A stretch of 64,000 nt of DNA from Streptomyces umbrinus (GCF_030817415.1 NZ_JAUSZI010000002.1:3968001-4032000); one strand, 5' to 3'; shown: positions 1-10,603, counted from the first letter of the stretch. Notes: generated by a model from the letters alone, not told the origin. Translations and numbers: made by a program.

Positions 1-707
1 ATCCCGCCGCGCGCGGCGTTGACGATCCGCACCGACGGCTTGACCTTGTGCAGCGCCTCGTCGCCGATGAGACCGACGGTCTCGGGCGTCTTGGGCAGGT
101 GCACGGTGATGAAGTCGGAGACCTCGAGCAGCTCGTCCAGCGACAGGACCTTGACGCCCATCTGCGCGGCCCGGGCGGGCTGTACGTACGGGTCGTAGGC
201 GACGACCTTCATGCCGAAGGCCGACATGCGCTGGGCGACCAGCGCGCCGATGCGGCCCAGACCCACGACACCGAGGGTCTTCTCCGCGAGCTCGACACCG
301 GTGTACTTGGAGCGCTTCCACTCACCGTTCTTGAGGGCGGTGTTGGCCTGCGGGATGTGACGCGCGGAGGCCAGGAGCAGACCACAGGCCAGCTCGGCGG
401 CGGTCACGATGTTCGAGGTGGGGGCGTTGACGACCATCACGCCGGCCTTGGTGGCGGCGGACACATCGACGTTGTCCAGGCCGACGCCGGCTCGTGCGAC
501 GACCTTCAGCTTGCTCGCGGCGGCGATGGCCTCGGCATCGACCTTCGTCGCGGAACGGATCAGGATCGCGTCGACGTCGGCGATGGCGGGCAGCAGTTCG
601 GCGCGGTCCGCGCCGTTCGCATGCCGGATCTCGAAGTCCGGGCCCAGGGCGTCGACGGTCGCGGGCGACAGCTCTTCAGCGATGAGTACGACAGGTTTCG
701 AGCTCAC
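1..707 (-). CDS. serA: D-3-phosphoglycerate dehydrogenase SerA (C-terminal part beyond the window)
   Basis: First enzyme of the phosphorylated serine pathway: it oxidises 3-phosphoglycerate with NAD+ in the cytosol. The reading frame starts with GTG at 707 (VSSKPVVLIAEELSPATVDA) and stays open to the left edge, so about 235 residues are visible and the rest is missing. The visible part holds the N-terminal catalytic half (LIRSATKVDAEAI, then RAGVGLDNVDV), the Rossmann motif GVVGLGRIGALVAQRM and the family stretch VHLPKTPET. The substrate-side, intervening and ACT domains expected of a long actinobacterial SerA would lie outside. It is transcribed away from ilvC in the same direction, after a 484-base gap, so it probably has its own promoter. 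Confidence 0.95.
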   Translation of the reverse strand, partial: MSSKPVVLIAEELSPATVDALGPDFEIRHANGADRAELLPAIADVDAILIRSATKVDAEAIAAASKLKVVARAGVGLDNVDVSAATKAGVMVVNAPTSNIVTAAELACGLLLASARHIPQANTALKNGEWKRSKYTGVELAEKTLGVVGLGRIGALVAQRMSAFGMKVVAYDPYVQPARAAQMGVKVLSLDELLEVSDFITVHLPKTPETVGLIGDEALHKVKPSVRIVNAARGG

Positions 708-1191
708 GTGAGTCCTCACAGGTCCAATGCGGACGGCCGTCCCGACGGCCGCATGCGGTGGAGGGAGCGGCGCCGGGGAGTTCCGGGTGCGTTCCCGCGT
801 CGTTCGGTGCGTGCTCTCGGTGTGCCGGGCGAAGGTCCTCGTAGCGGAGCTACTTGGGCCTTTGGCCGGTGCAGCGAGAGTGCGTGCCGGGCGGCGCGGG
901 GACGTGGCTGAAACTCCTCGGTGTCGCGATTGCCGCGTGGAAGACGCACGACGCTGTGGGCCCGACGCGTATTTAGTGGAGCAGTCTAGTGGCGGCGCGG
1001 TGCTGTTCTTACGCCTCCGCAGAAGGATCACCCGCACGTGGATAATCCAGCCCCTGGGGGTCCCCCCACACCCTTGAGGCAGTGGGGGAGTTTGAGGAGC
1101 GGGGTCCGGGGCGGAGCCCCGAGGCGTTGCCCGAGGCAGACGGTCGGGCCGTGGTACCGGGCAACCCCGGCCCACGGCCCGACCGACGGAG
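708..1191. other. Intergenic region between ilvC and serA
   Basis: No gene is supported here. On the minus strand it holds the ilvC terminator at its right end, a degenerate GC-rich intergenic repeat around 1051-1125, and the serA leader. The leader contains an imperfect hairpin at 833-861 (AGGCCCAAGTAGC, loop TCC, GCTACGAGGACCT on the minus strand) about 130 bases before the serA start. The hairpin lacks a T tract, so it is not a clear terminator. Confidence 0.5.
1141..1185 (-). terminator. Terminator hairpin after ilvC
   Basis: A perfect 14-bp inverted repeat, CGGTCGGGCCGTGG at 1141-1154 and its complement at 1172-1185, begins 6 bases past the ilvC stop. It has no U tract, which is common for strong GC-rich stem-loops in Streptomyces. 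Confidence 0.7.
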
Positions 1192-2313
<1,122 letters not shown>

Positions 2314-2841
2314 CTACGCGGATCGGTCGAGGGCGCGCAGCGAACGGTCGGTGATCGACCGGGCGCCGCGGCCGATGGCGATCGTGCCGGACTGGACGAG
2401 CTCCTTGATGCCGAACGGCTCCAGCATCTTGAGCATGGCCTCCAGCTTCTCGCTGCCGCCGGTGGCCTCGATGGTGACGGCCTCCGGGGAGACGTCCACG
2501 GTCTTGGCGCGGAACAGCTGGACGATCTCGACGATCTGGGAGCGCGTCTCGTTGTCGGCGCGCACCTTCACCAGAACGAGTTCGCGCTGAACGGCCGCCG
2601 ACGGCTCCAGCTCGACGATCTTCAGGACGTTGACGAGCTTGTTGAGCTGCTTGGTGACCTGTTCGAGCGGCAGTTCCTCGATCACGTTCACCACGATCGT
2701 GATGCGCGAGATGTCGGGGTGCTCGGTGACGCCGACGGCGAGCGAGTCGATGTTGAAGCCGCGCCGGGAGAACAGGGCCGTGATCCGGGCGAGGACACCG
2801 GGCTTGTTCTCCACCAGGACGGAGAGCGTGTGCTTGGACAT
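2314..2841 (-). CDS. ilvN: Acetolactate synthase small (regulatory) subunit
   Basis: Regulatory subunit of acetohydroxyacid synthase; it binds valine and activates the large subunit. The 175-residue protein starts at ATG 2841 (MSKHTLSVLVENKPGVLARITALFS) and opens with an ACT domain containing the motif NKPGVLARI. The ALS_ss C-terminal domain follows (RELVLVKVRA, then VDVSPEAVTIEATG). The frame is open further upstream into ilvB, but only this start gives family length. It begins 26 bases after the ilvB stop, as expected for an operon. The symbol ilvH is also in use. Confidence 0.96.
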   Translation of the reverse strand: MSKHTLSVLVENKPGVLARITALFSRRGFNIDSLAVGVTEHPDISRITIVVNVIEELPLEQVTKQLNKLVNVLKIVELEPSAAVQRELVLVKVRADNETRSQIVEIVQLFRAKTVDVSPEAVTIEATGGSEKLEAMLKMLEPFGIKELVQSGTIAIGRGARSITDRSLRALDRSA

Positions 2842-2867
2842 GGGTCTGCTTCCTTTACCTACGGCTC

Positions 2868-4724
2868 TCAGTCGTCTTCGTTGTCGCCGAAGTCGGGGCG
2901 GACGTCCCGGGCGGCCAGGATCTCGTCGTTCGAGGTGCCGGCGGCGACCATCGGCCACACCATGGCGTCCTCGTGGACGATGAAGTCGATCACGACGGGC
3001 CGGTCGTTGATCGAGTTCGCCTCTTCGATGACCTTGTCCAGGTCGTCCGCGGACTCGCAGCGGATCGCGTAGCAGCCCATGGCCTCCGACAGCTTGACGA
3101 AGTCGGGGACGCGGGTGCCGGCGCTCGGCTGCTTGCCGTCGGCGTCGGGGCCGGAGTGCAGCACGGTGTTGGAGTACCGCTGGTTGTAGAAGAGGGTCTG
3201 CCACTGGCGGACCATCCCGAGAGCGCCGTTGTTGATGATGGCGACCTTGATCGGGATGTTGTTCAGGGCGCAGGTGGTGAGCTCCTGATTGGTCATCTGG
3301 AAGCAGCCGTCGCCGTCGATCGCCCAGACCGTACGGTCCGGGGCGCCGGCCTTGGCACCCATCGCGGCCGGGACCGCGTAGCCCATCGTCCCGGCGCCGC
3401 CCGAGTTCAGCCAGGTCGCGGGCTTCTCGTACTGGATGTAGTGCGCGGCCCACATCTGGTGCTGGCCGACGCCCGCCGCGAAGATCGTGCCCTCGGGGGC
3501 GAGCTGTCCGACACGCTCGATGACCTGCTGGGGCGAGAGCGAGCCGTTGTCCGGCTGGTCGTAGCCCAGGGGGTACGTCTCGCGCCAGCGGTTGAGGTCC
3601 TTCCACCAGGCGGTGTAGTCGCCCCGGTGTCCCTCGCTGTGCTCCTTCTGCACCGCCTGCACCAGGTCGGCGAGGACCTCGCGGGCGTCACCGACGATCG
3701 GCACGTCGGCGGCACGGTTCTTGCCGATCTCGGCCGGGTCGATGTCGGCGTGGACGATCTTCGCGTACGGGGCGAAGCTGTCCAGCTTGCCGGTGACGCG
3801 GTCGTCGAAGCGGGCTCCGAGGGCGACGATCAGGTCGGCCTTCTGCAGCGCGGTGACGGCGGTGACCGCACCGTGCATGCCCGGCATTCCCACGTGCAGC
3901 TCGTGACTGTCGGGGAATGCGCCGAGCGCCATCAGGGTGGTGGTGACGGGCGCTCCGGTGAGTTCTGCGAGGACCTTCAGCTCGGCGGTGGCACCGGCCT
4001 TGAGGACGCCGCCGCCGACGTACAGGACGGGTCGCTTGGCCTGGGTGATCAGCCGGGCGGCCTCGCGGATCTGCTTGGCGTGCGGCTTGGTCACCGGGCG
4101 GTAGCCGGGCAGGTCCTGGGCGGGCGGCCACTGGAAGGTGGTGCGCGCCTGAAGGGCGTCCTTGGCGATGTCGACGAGGACGGGGCCCGGGCGGCCGGTG
4201 GAGGCGATGTGGAAGGCCTCCGCGATCGTCCGCGGGATGTCCTCGGCCTTGGTGACGAGGAAGTTGTGCTTGGTGATGGGCATCGTGATGCCCACGATGT
4301 CCGCCTCCTGGAAGGCGTCCGTACCGATCGCCTTGGACGCGACCTGGCCGGTGATCGCCACGAGCGGCACCGAGTCCATGTGCGCGTCGGCGATCGGCGT
4401 CACCAGGTTGGTGGCGCCGGGGCCGCTGGTCGCCATGCAGACGCCGACCTTGCCGGTGGCCTGCGCATAGCCGGTGGCCGCGTGGCCCGCGCCCTGCTCG
4501 TGGCGGACGAGCACGTGGCGCACCCGCCGGGAGTCCATCAGCGGGTCGTAGGCCGGAAGGATCGCACCGCCGGGAATGCCGAATACCGTCTCGGCCCCGA
4601 CCTCCTCGAGAGAACGGATGAGGGACTGCGCTCCCGTCACCTGCTCGGGGGCGGACTGCTGTCCTCCGGAACGGGGCCGCGGCTGCGGGTGGTGGGCCCC
4701 GGTGGCCTGCTCGGTCATCGGCAT
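2868..4724 (-). CDS. ilvB: Acetolactate synthase large (catalytic) subunit
   Basis: Thiamine-diphosphate and FAD enzyme that condenses pyruvate with pyruvate or 2-oxobutyrate, the committed step of branched-chain amino-acid synthesis. The 618-residue protein shows the N-terminal TPP domain with [14 protein letters not shown] and the [13 protein letters not shown] stretch, a central FAD-binding domain, and the C-terminal TPP/Mg motif beginning [12 protein letters not shown] and ending near IINNG. ATG at 4724 and ATG at 4718 are both possible starts and differ by two residues. Downstream genes ilvN and ilvC are co-directional. A leader-peptide attenuator lies immediately upstream. Confidence 0.97.
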   Translation of the reverse strand: MPMTEQATGAHHPQPRPRSGGQQSAPEQVTGAQSLIRSLEEVGAETVFGIPGGAILPAYDPLMDSRRVRHVLVRHEQGAGHAATGYAQATGKVGVCMATSGPGATNLVTPIADAHMDSVPLVAITGQVASKAIGTDAFQEADIVGITMPITKHNFLVTKAEDIPRTIAEAFHIASTGRPGPVLVDIAKDALQARTTFQWPPAQDLPGYRPVTKPHAKQIREAARLITQAKRPVLYVGGGVLKAGATAELKVLAELTGAPVTTTLMALGAFPDSHELHVGMPGMHGAVTAVTALQKADLIVALGARFDDRVTGKLDSFAPYAKIVHADIDPAEIGKNRAADVPIVGDAREVLADLVQAVQKEHSEGHRGDYTAWWKDLNRWRETYPLGYDQPDNGSLSPQQVIERVGQLAPEGTIFAAGVGQHQMWAAHYIQYEKPATWLNSGGAGTMGYAVPAAMGAKAGAPDRTVWAIDGDGCFQMTNQELTTCALNNIPIKVAIINNGALGMVRQWQTLFYNQRYSNTVLHSGPDADGKQPSAGTRVPDFVKLSEAMGCYAIRCESADDLDKVIEEANSINDRPVVIDFIVHEDAMVWPMVAAGTSNDEILAARDVRPDFGDNEDD

Positions 4725-4797
4725 TCTCTTCTCGATGCTGAGGGTTTTTGCGAGGTTTGTGCGGTGTTCAGTTGCTGCTCGACAGGCGCCCGTGCAA

Positions 4798-4832
4798 CAA
4801 AAAACCCCTCGTGCCGTGAGGCAAGCGAGGGG
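4798..4832 (-). terminator. Attenuator terminator in the ilvB leader
   Basis: On the minus strand CCCCTCG (4832-4826) pairs with CGAGGGG (4811-4805) and is followed directly by six Ts (4804-4799), a textbook intrinsic terminator. It sits between the leader peptide and ilvB, where attenuation would act. Confidence 0.85.
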
Positions 4833-4851
4833 AGCGCGCCGGGTGCGGTCG

Positions 4852-4887
4852 CTGGGAGTTCCGGATCATCGATCCGGTGCTTCCCAG
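4852..4887 (-). promoter_or_regulatory. Pause/antiterminator hairpin of the ilvB attenuator
   Basis: A two-part hairpin follows the leader peptide stop: outer arms CTGGGA and TCCCAG (4852-4857 with 4882-4887) enclose CCGGATC and GATCCGG (4861-4867 with 4871-4877). It lies between the leader ORF and the terminator. By position it is the alternative structure whose formation depends on where the ribosome stalls. The exact switching pairs are inferred. Confidence 0.6.
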
Positions 4888-4888
4888 C

Positions 4889-4930
4889 TCAGCCGACGCG
4901 CTTTCCAAGTACGAGAATTCGGGTGCGCAT
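4889..4930 (-). CDS. ilvB leader peptide
   Basis: A 13-codon ORF encoding MRTRILVLGKRVG with stop TGA at 4891-4889. It contains Ile-Leu-Val-Leu in a row plus a later Val, the amino acids made by the downstream pathway. A leader of this kind before ilvB has been described for Streptomyces in comparative work on actinobacterial attenuators. Scarcity of charged branched-chain tRNAs should stall the ribosome at codons 5-8 and prevent the terminator at 4798-4832. It is too short for usual ORF finders. Confidence 0.85.
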   Translation of the reverse strand: MRTRILVLGKRVG

Positions 4931-4963
4931 GGCACAGACCCTCCCCCCGGCACGCAGTGCGTG

Positions 4964-7900
4964 TCAAGTGGGTGGGACGGGAGTCTCATCATGTGAGCGG
5001 AGGGCCGTACCGGTTCCGTACGCGGCCGAGGACACTCCGGCCACGTACGCACTCGTACTCCCACCTGCGTAGACACCGCTGCTGCCACCTCCCACGAAGA
5101 TCGGTTCGACGGGGCCGTGGGGCACGGGGTAGGCGCCGGCCGCGAGGGCGCGGCGCAGTCGGTACTCGTCCAGCGGTCCGGAGAACGCGTTGCCCTGTCC
5201 GTGGGTGCAGCCCATCGAGCGCAGGGCGATGACCTGCTCGGGCAGGTCCACTCCGGCGGCCACGGTCTGCAGGCCCAGGTCGTTCGCGATACGCAGCAGC
5301 CCGCTGGTGATCTTGTGGAGCCGGGCGGACTCGACGACACCTTCCACCAGACCGCGGTCCAGTTTCAGTACGTCGACGGGGAGGCGGCGCAGTGCGGTGA
5401 TCGTGGCGTAGCCGTTGCCGAAGCCGTCCAGGGCGATCCGGACGCCCAGCCGCCTGAGTGCGTTGAGGCGGCGCTCCAGCTCGTCGAGGGAGATCTTGGG
5501 ATCGGTTTCGGCCAGTTCGACGATGAGGGCACCGGACGGCAGGCCGTGCCGGGTCAACAGGGCCTCGACGGAACCCAGGGGCATGGACCGGTCGAGAAGC
5601 CGACGGGCGGTCATCCGGACGGCGACGGGCACGGCGAGCCCCGTGGCGGCACGCTCGGCGGCCTGCTCGACGGCCTCCTCCAGCATCCAGCGGCCCAGCT
5701 CGGCGGTGCGGTCGCTGTCCTCGGCGACGCGCAGGAACTCGGCGGGGGTGAACAGCACGCCCTGGGCCGAGCGCCAGCGCGCCTGGGCCGCGACCGCCGT
5801 GATCCGTCCGGTGTCGAGGGACACCACGGGCTGGTGCAGCAGCGCGAACTCGCCGTCGTGCAGGGCGGCCCGCAGCCGGGTGGCGAGCTGGGCCTTCCGT
5901 ACGACGTCCTGCTGCATCTGTGGCGCGTACAGCTCGACGCGGCCCTTGCCCGCGGCCTTCGCGCGGTACATCGCGAGGTCGGCGTTGCGCAGCAGCTCGC
6001 CCGCGCCGAGGCCGGGCTCGGAGAAGGCGACACCGATGGAGGCGGCGACCCGGACATCGTTGCCGTCGATGGTGTACGGCTGCGAGAGGGTCACGCGCAG
6101 CCGGTCGGCGAGTTCGAAGATCTGGTGCTCGCGCGCGGTGCGGTCGCGGCCGCCGTCACCGACGATCAGGGCCGCGAACTCGTCGCCGCCGAGGCGGGAG
6201 GCGGTGTCGCTCTGCCGGACGGCGTCCTGGAGTCTGCGGGCGGCCTGGACGAGCAGTTCGTCGCCGGCCTGGTGTCCGATGGTGTCGTTGACGGCCTTGA
6301 AGCCGTCGAGGTCGATGAAGAGGACGGCGGTGCCGCGGTCGGAGGAACGGCGGCCGGAAAGCGCCTGTCCGACGCGCTTGGTGAACAGGGCGCGGTTGGG
6401 CAGGTCGGTGAGCGGGTCGTGCTCGGCGTTGTGCTGCAGCTGTGCCTGGAGGCGGACCCGTTCGGTCACGTCCCGGCTGTTGAAGATGAGGCCGCCGTGG
6501 TGACGGTTGACGGTCGACTCGACGTTGAGCCAGCCGTCGTCGCCGAACTTGAAGCGGCACTCGATGCGCGTGGTGGGTTCCTCGCCGGGGCTGGCCGCGA
6601 GGAAGCGGCGCACCTCGTGCACCACGCAGCCCAGGTCCTCCGGGTGGATCAGCGAGGCGAGCTCGGAACCGACGAGTTCCTCGGCGGGCCGTCCGTAGAC
6701 CCCGGCCGCGGCCGGGCTGACGTACCGGAGGATGCCGTTCGGAGCGGCGATCATGATGACGTCGCTGGAACCCTGCACCAGGGAGCGGAAGTGGTTCTCC
6801 TTCTGGGCCAGTTCCTGGGTGAGGGTGATGTTGTCGAGGAGCATGATGCCCTGGCGCACGACGAGGGCGAGCACGACCGTGCCGCCGGTGACGAGCACCA
6901 CGCGGTCGACGCTGCGGCCGTTGAGCACGTTGTAGAGGATGCCCAGTGTGCAGACGGCGGCGGCCAGGTAGGGAGTGAGTGCCGCCAGTGAACTGCTGAT
7001 GGGCCGGCTGGCCGGATACCGACTGTGACCTCCTTCCTGGAGGGGCACGTGTGCCGCTTGTCCCTGTTGGGGCCCGGGCACGTAGCCGTACACCACGCGC
7101 GTGTGCCCCTCTTCTTCCGTGTGTCCGCGTCGTTGCCCCACCCAGGGGGCGTACGCGAGCAGTAGTGATCCGGCGAACCAGCCCGCGTCGAGCAGTTGCC
7201 CGGAGCGGTAGTCGTTGTGCATCAGGGGTGAGGTGAACAGGGCGTCGCACATGACCGTCAGGGCCAGGGCGCCGATCGCGGTGTTCACCGCGGAGCGGTT
7301 CACGGCCGAGCGCCTGAAGTGCAGTGCGAGCACCATGCTCACCAGAGCGATGTCCAGCAGCGGATACGCGAGCGACAGCGCGGTGTGCGGGACGCTCGGA
7401 CCCTCCGCCTTCGCCGCCTGGGCGAGCGCGAGGCTCCAGGAGAGCGTGAGCAGCGAGCCGCCGATCAGCCAGGCGTCCAGGCCCAGACAGACCCAGCCGG
7501 CCGTGCTCACCGGCCGTTTGGCGAGCACGAGCAGTCCCACGATGGCCGGTGGCGCGAAGCACAGGAAGAACAGGTCGGCGTAGCTCGGGCTGGGCACCGG
7601 GGCTTCCAGTACGACCTCGTACCAGCCCCAGACGAGGTTGCCCGCCGCCGCCATGGCGGAGGAGAGCGCGAAGAGCAGCCATGCCGGTCGAAAGCGACTG
7701 CGACGGGTACGGGCGCAGAGGAAGCAGGAGACGGCCGCGGTGGCGGCCGCCGCACTCAGCCCGAAGTCGCCCATGATCAGGGCGAGTCGTGGTGATCCCC
7801 AGCCGAACGCGGAACCGACGGCGTATCCCGCGCACACCAGGGCCAGCACGAGTTGCGGTACGACACCCACTCCGCCCCCGGGGACCGGACGACGGGCGAG

Positions 7901-8212
7901 CAGCGCCGGCGGGGAGCTCACTGTGTCTCTCCGGACCGTGCCGCCCCCGAGTCCCTCTGGTCCCGGCGTGCCGGATGTGCGTGCCTCCTGCGACCGCCGG
8001 GCCTTCGGTGGTGATGGCCGCTGTGACCGCGTCTGTGCGTCGGTACGCGCCAGGGTCGTCGTCGGCGGCCCCGCCGCGTCGGATCGTTGGCCCATAGACC
8101 GTGCATCGCCCGTCGCCCCCCTCGCTCTTGCTGTCTCTCGCTCCCCGGCGCCGAACGGTGCACGGCGCAGCCCCTGTCGGGACGATACACCAGTCTCGTC
8201 ACTCAGGGACAT
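4964..8212 (-). CDS. Membrane PAS-GGDEF protein with degenerate EAL domain (CdgF-like)
   Basis: Likely a cyclic-di-GMP signalling protein. From ATG 8212 it has 1082 residues: a basic low-complexity N-terminus, a membrane region with about eight or more hydrophobic segments (roughly residues 100-455), a PAS domain (about 470-580), a GGDEF domain with intact RLGGDEFAAL near residue 675, and a C-terminal EAL domain (about 785-1030). The EAL domain is degenerate: the signature reads AAQ (AVAAQARW), the DD metal site reads DG (ALDGFGNGYA), the conserved Asn position reads Arg (AVRMTARR), and VAEG reads VAAG. Diguanylate cyclase activity is therefore more likely than phosphodiesterase activity. Position next to ilvB matches, from memory, SCO5511 (CdgF). 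An upstream start at 8263 lacks a ribosome binding site. Confidence 0.9.
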   Translation of the reverse strand: MSLSDETGVSSRQGLRRAPFGAGERETARARGATGDARSMGQRSDAAGPPTTTLARTDAQTRSQRPSPPKARRSQEARTSGTPGPEGLGGGTVRRDTVSSPPALLARRPVPGGGVGVVPQLVLALVCAGYAVGSAFGWGSPRLALIMGDFGLSAAAATAAVSCFLCARTRRSRFRPAWLLFALSSAMAAAGNLVWGWYEVVLEAPVPSPSYADLFFLCFAPPAIVGLLVLAKRPVSTAGWVCLGLDAWLIGGSLLTLSWSLALAQAAKAEGPSVPHTALSLAYPLLDIALVSMVLALHFRRSAVNRSAVNTAIGALALTVMCDALFTSPLMHNDYRSGQLLDAGWFAGSLLLAYAPWVGQRRGHTEEEGHTRVVYGYVPGPQQGQAAHVPLQEGGHSRYPASRPISSSLAALTPYLAAAVCTLGILYNVLNGRSVDRVVLVTGGTVVLALVVRQGIMLLDNITLTQELAQKENHFRSLVQGSSDVIMIAAPNGILRYVSPAAAGVYGRPAEELVGSELASLIHPEDLGCVVHEVRRFLAASPGEEPTTRIECRFKFGDDGWLNVESTVNRHHGGLIFNSRDVTERVRLQAQLQHNAEHDPLTDLPNRALFTKRVGQALSGRRSSDRGTAVLFIDLDGFKAVNDTIGHQAGDELLVQAARRLQDAVRQSDTASRLGGDEFAALIVGDGGRDRTAREHQIFELADRLRVTLSQPYTIDGNDVRVAASIGVAFSEPGLGAGELLRNADLAMYRAKAAGKGRVELYAPQMQQDVVRKAQLATRLRAALHDGEFALLHQPVVSLDTGRITAVAAQARWRSAQGVLFTPAEFLRVAEDSDRTAELGRWMLEEAVEQAAERAATGLAVPVAVRMTARRLLDRSMPLGSVEALLTRHGLPSGALIVELAETDPKISLDELERRLNALRRLGVRIALDGFGNGYATITALRRLPVDVLKLDRGLVEGVVESARLHKITSGLLRIANDLGLQTVAAGVDLPEQVIALRSMGCTHGQGNAFSGPLDEYRLRRALAAGAYPVPHGPVEPIFVGGGSSGVYAGGSTSAYVAGVSSAAYGTGTALRSHDETPVPPT

Positions 8213-8327
8213 AGTCTCTCTACGCTCCGTGACGACCAGCGGGAATGCGGGCACGGCCCGCATTCGGAAGACTGCGGAGGGTGCCCGGCGGAGTCCCCGC
8301 CCGGGTGCGGCCGAGGGTGGAGGAGGA

Positions 8328-9269
8328 CTAGGAGCCCGTCGTAAGGACCACGTTCCGCAGCGGCTCCCGGTTCACAAAACGGTTCAACTGGTCGCCCAGG
8401 AGCCGCTTGGCGCGCGGGAAGAACGCGGAGGTCGGGCCGCCCACGTGGGGGCTGATGAGGACGCCCGGCGCATGCCACAAGGGGTGCCCCGGGGGCAGCG
8501 GCTCGGGATCGGTGACATCCAGGGCGGCTGTGATCCGGCCGCTCTCCAGCTCGGCGAGGAGCGCCTTGGTGTCGACGACTCCGCCGCGGGAGACGTTCAC
8601 GAGCAGGGCGCCGTCCTTCATCCGGGCCAGGAACTCGGCCCCTGCCAGGCCTTTCGTCTGCTCGGTGAGGGGCGTGATGAGCACCACCACATCGGCCTCC
8701 GGGAGTAGTTCGGGCAGGGCGGTGATCGGATGCACGGGACCGCGCGCCGTCTCGCGTGCGGAGCGCGCGACGCGCGCCACCCGCGCGAGCTCGAAGGGAA
8801 CGAGCCGGTCCTCGATGGCCGAACCGACCGCTCCGTAGCCGACGATCAGTACGGACTTGTCCGCGAGCGCGGGACGGAATCCGGACCGCCACTCCTCGCT
8901 GTCCTGCCCCCGCACGAAGTCGGGGATGCCTCGCAGCGAGGAGAGGATCAGGGTGAGGGTGAGTTCGGCGGTGCTCGCGTCGTGCACCCCGCGCGCGTTG
9001 CACAACTTCACGCCCTCGGGGAGCAGTTGCAGGCCCGGCTCTACGTGGTCGATGCCGGCGGACAGGGTCTGCACGACCTGGACGGACGTCATTTCGGCCA
9101 GGGGGCGCACCGAGATGTCGCTGCCCTTCATGTAGGGCACGACATAGAAAGAGCAGTCGGCGGGATCGGCGGGAAAGTCCTGCTCACCGTTCCAGAAGCG
9201 GTAGTTGGGGCCTTCGGGGAGACCGTCGAGGTCGTCTGCGTGAAACGGAAGCCACACTTCGTACGTCAT
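8328..9269 (-). CDS. D-isomer-specific 2-hydroxyacid dehydrogenase
   Basis: NAD(P)-dependent oxidoreductase of the D-2-hydroxyacid dehydrogenase family, 313 residues from ATG 9269 (MTYEVWLPFHADDLDGL). The NAD-binding motif is VLIVGYGAVGSAIEDRL. The catalytic Arg is in LVNVSRGGVVD, the Glu in DVTDPEPLPPGHPLW, and the His in ISPHVGG. The substrate is unknown; glyoxylate/hydroxypyruvate reductase-like activity is possible. The frame is open far upstream but that part overlaps the divergent aldo/keto reductase and is rejected. The two genes diverge from a short shared region (9270-9317). Confidence 0.92.
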   Translation of the reverse strand: MTYEVWLPFHADDLDGLPEGPNYRFWNGEQDFPADPADCSFYVVPYMKGSDISVRPLAEMTSVQVVQTLSAGIDHVEPGLQLLPEGVKLCNARGVHDASTAELTLTLILSSLRGIPDFVRGQDSEEWRSGFRPALADKSVLIVGYGAVGSAIEDRLVPFELARVARVARSARETARGPVHPITALPELLPEADVVVLITPLTEQTKGLAGAEFLARMKDGALLVNVSRGGVVDTKALLAELESGRITAALDVTDPEPLPPGHPLWHAPGVLISPHVGGPTSAFFPRAKRLLGDQLNRFVNREPLRNVVLTTGS

Positions 9270-9317
9270 GGTCAGGAGGCTATGCGAAGCACCTGGGGAC
9301 GCAGAGGTTAGTTTGGG

Positions 9318-10352
9318 GTGCCAGGAAAGGGAGGGCACGGCCAGGTGGAGCGCAGGACGATCGGGGCGGCGGCGCTCGAGGTGGGGGCTGTCGGCCTCGG
9401 GTGCATGCCCATGAGCTGGGCGTACTCGGGTTCGCGGCAGCGGGGCGACGAGTCGCTGCGGACCGTGCACGCGGCCCTCGACCGGGGCGCGACGCTCCTG
9501 GACACCGCCGACATGTACGGGCCGTTCACCAACGAGCTGTTGGTGGGGCGTGCACTGAAGGAGCGGCGTTCCGAGGCCTTCGTGTCGACCAAGGTCGGCC
9601 TCCTGGTGGGCGAACAGCACATCGTGGCCAACGGCCGCCCCGGCTATGTGAAGCGGGCGTGCGACGCCTCTTTGCGCCGCCTCCAGACGGACGTCATCGA
9701 CCTGTACCAGTTGCACCGCGCGGACCCGGAGATACCGGTCGAGGAGACATGGGGCGCGATGGCCGAGCTCGTCTCGGCAGGCAAGGTGCGGGCGCTCGGG
9801 CTGTGCGCGGTGGGTGCGCGTTCCCATCGCCGTTCGGGAGCCCGGCTGCACGACGGAACGATCCGCCAGTTGGAGCGGGTGCAGCAGGTCTTCCCGGTGA
9901 GCACGGTGGAGGCCGAGCTGTCGGTGTGGTCGCCGGAGGCTCTGGAGGGTCTGCTGCCGTGGTGCGAGGCCCGCGGCGTCGGCTTCCTGGCGGCGATGCC
10001 GCTCGGCAACGGCTTCCTGACCGGGACGCTCACCCCCGGCGAGGGCTTCGAACCCGACGACGTACGGGCCCGGCACCCCCGCTTCACCGCCGAGATGATG
10101 GCCGCGAACCAGCCGATAGTCGCCGGGCTGCGGCGCATAGCCGCCCGGCACACTGCGCAGGGAGCGGAGGTCACTCCCGCGCAGGTGGCGCTCGCGTGGG
10201 TGCTCGGGCGGGGGCGGCACGTGGTGCCGGTGCCGGGGACCAAGCGGGAGCGCTGGGCCGCGGAGAACGCGGGGGCGGCCGGACTCCGTCTGACGACGGA
10301 GGATCTCGCGGAGGTGGCGGGACTGCCTTCGGCACGGGGATCCTGGGACTGA
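9318..10352 (+). CDS. Aldo/keto reductase
   Basis: NADPH-dependent carbonyl reductase of the TIM-barrel AKR superfamily, 344 residues from GTG 9318 or 335 from GTG 9345; the second has a GGGAGGG sequence upstream and starts closer to the conserved core (VERRTIGAAALEVGAVGLGC). The catalytic tetrad is visible: Asp in LLDTADMYG, Tyr in DMYG, Lys in STKVG and His in LYQLHRADPE. The C-terminal cofactor loop is VPVPGTKRER. The substrate cannot be told from the sequence. It is divergent from the 2-hydroxyacid dehydrogenase gene. Confidence 0.92.
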   Translation: MPGKGGHGQVERRTIGAAALEVGAVGLGCMPMSWAYSGSRQRGDESLRTVHAALDRGATLLDTADMYGPFTNELLVGRALKERRSEAFVSTKVGLLVGEQHIVANGRPGYVKRACDASLRRLQTDVIDLYQLHRADPEIPVEETWGAMAELVSAGKVRALGLCAVGARSHRRSGARLHDGTIRQLERVQQVFPVSTVEAELSVWSPEALEGLLPWCEARGVGFLAAMPLGNGFLTGTLTPGEGFEPDDVRARHPRFTAEMMAANQPIVAGLRRIAARHTAQGAEVTPAQVALAWVLGRGRHVVPVPGTKRERWAAENAGAAGLRLTTEDLAEVAGLPSARGSWD

Positions 10353-10354
10353 GA

Positions 10355-10390
10355 GGGTCCCGCCCGGCACCGATCGGGCCCTTGGGACCC
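10355..10390 (+). terminator. Terminator hairpin after the aldo/keto reductase gene
   Basis: GGGTCCC at 10355-10361 pairs with GGGACCC at 10384-10390, with an inner GCCCG/CGGGC stem, starting 3 bases past the stop codon. Confidence 0.6.
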
Positions 10391-10603
10391 AATGGCACGG
10401 TTCGCGCGAGCCCTGCGTTTCGGAGTTCGTCGCTTCGGGGTTCGGTGATCGGAACCCATGAGGCGCGAGCGGCGACTGCGTTTCCCGGGGAACGGCCCCC
10501 GGACCCCCAGCCGGGAAGACACCGTGATCCGTCCAAGTGGGAACCTGCGGAGCACTCGCGGTGTATGAAAAGTAGAACCTGCCGCGTCGAAGGGATCCAG
10601 ATC

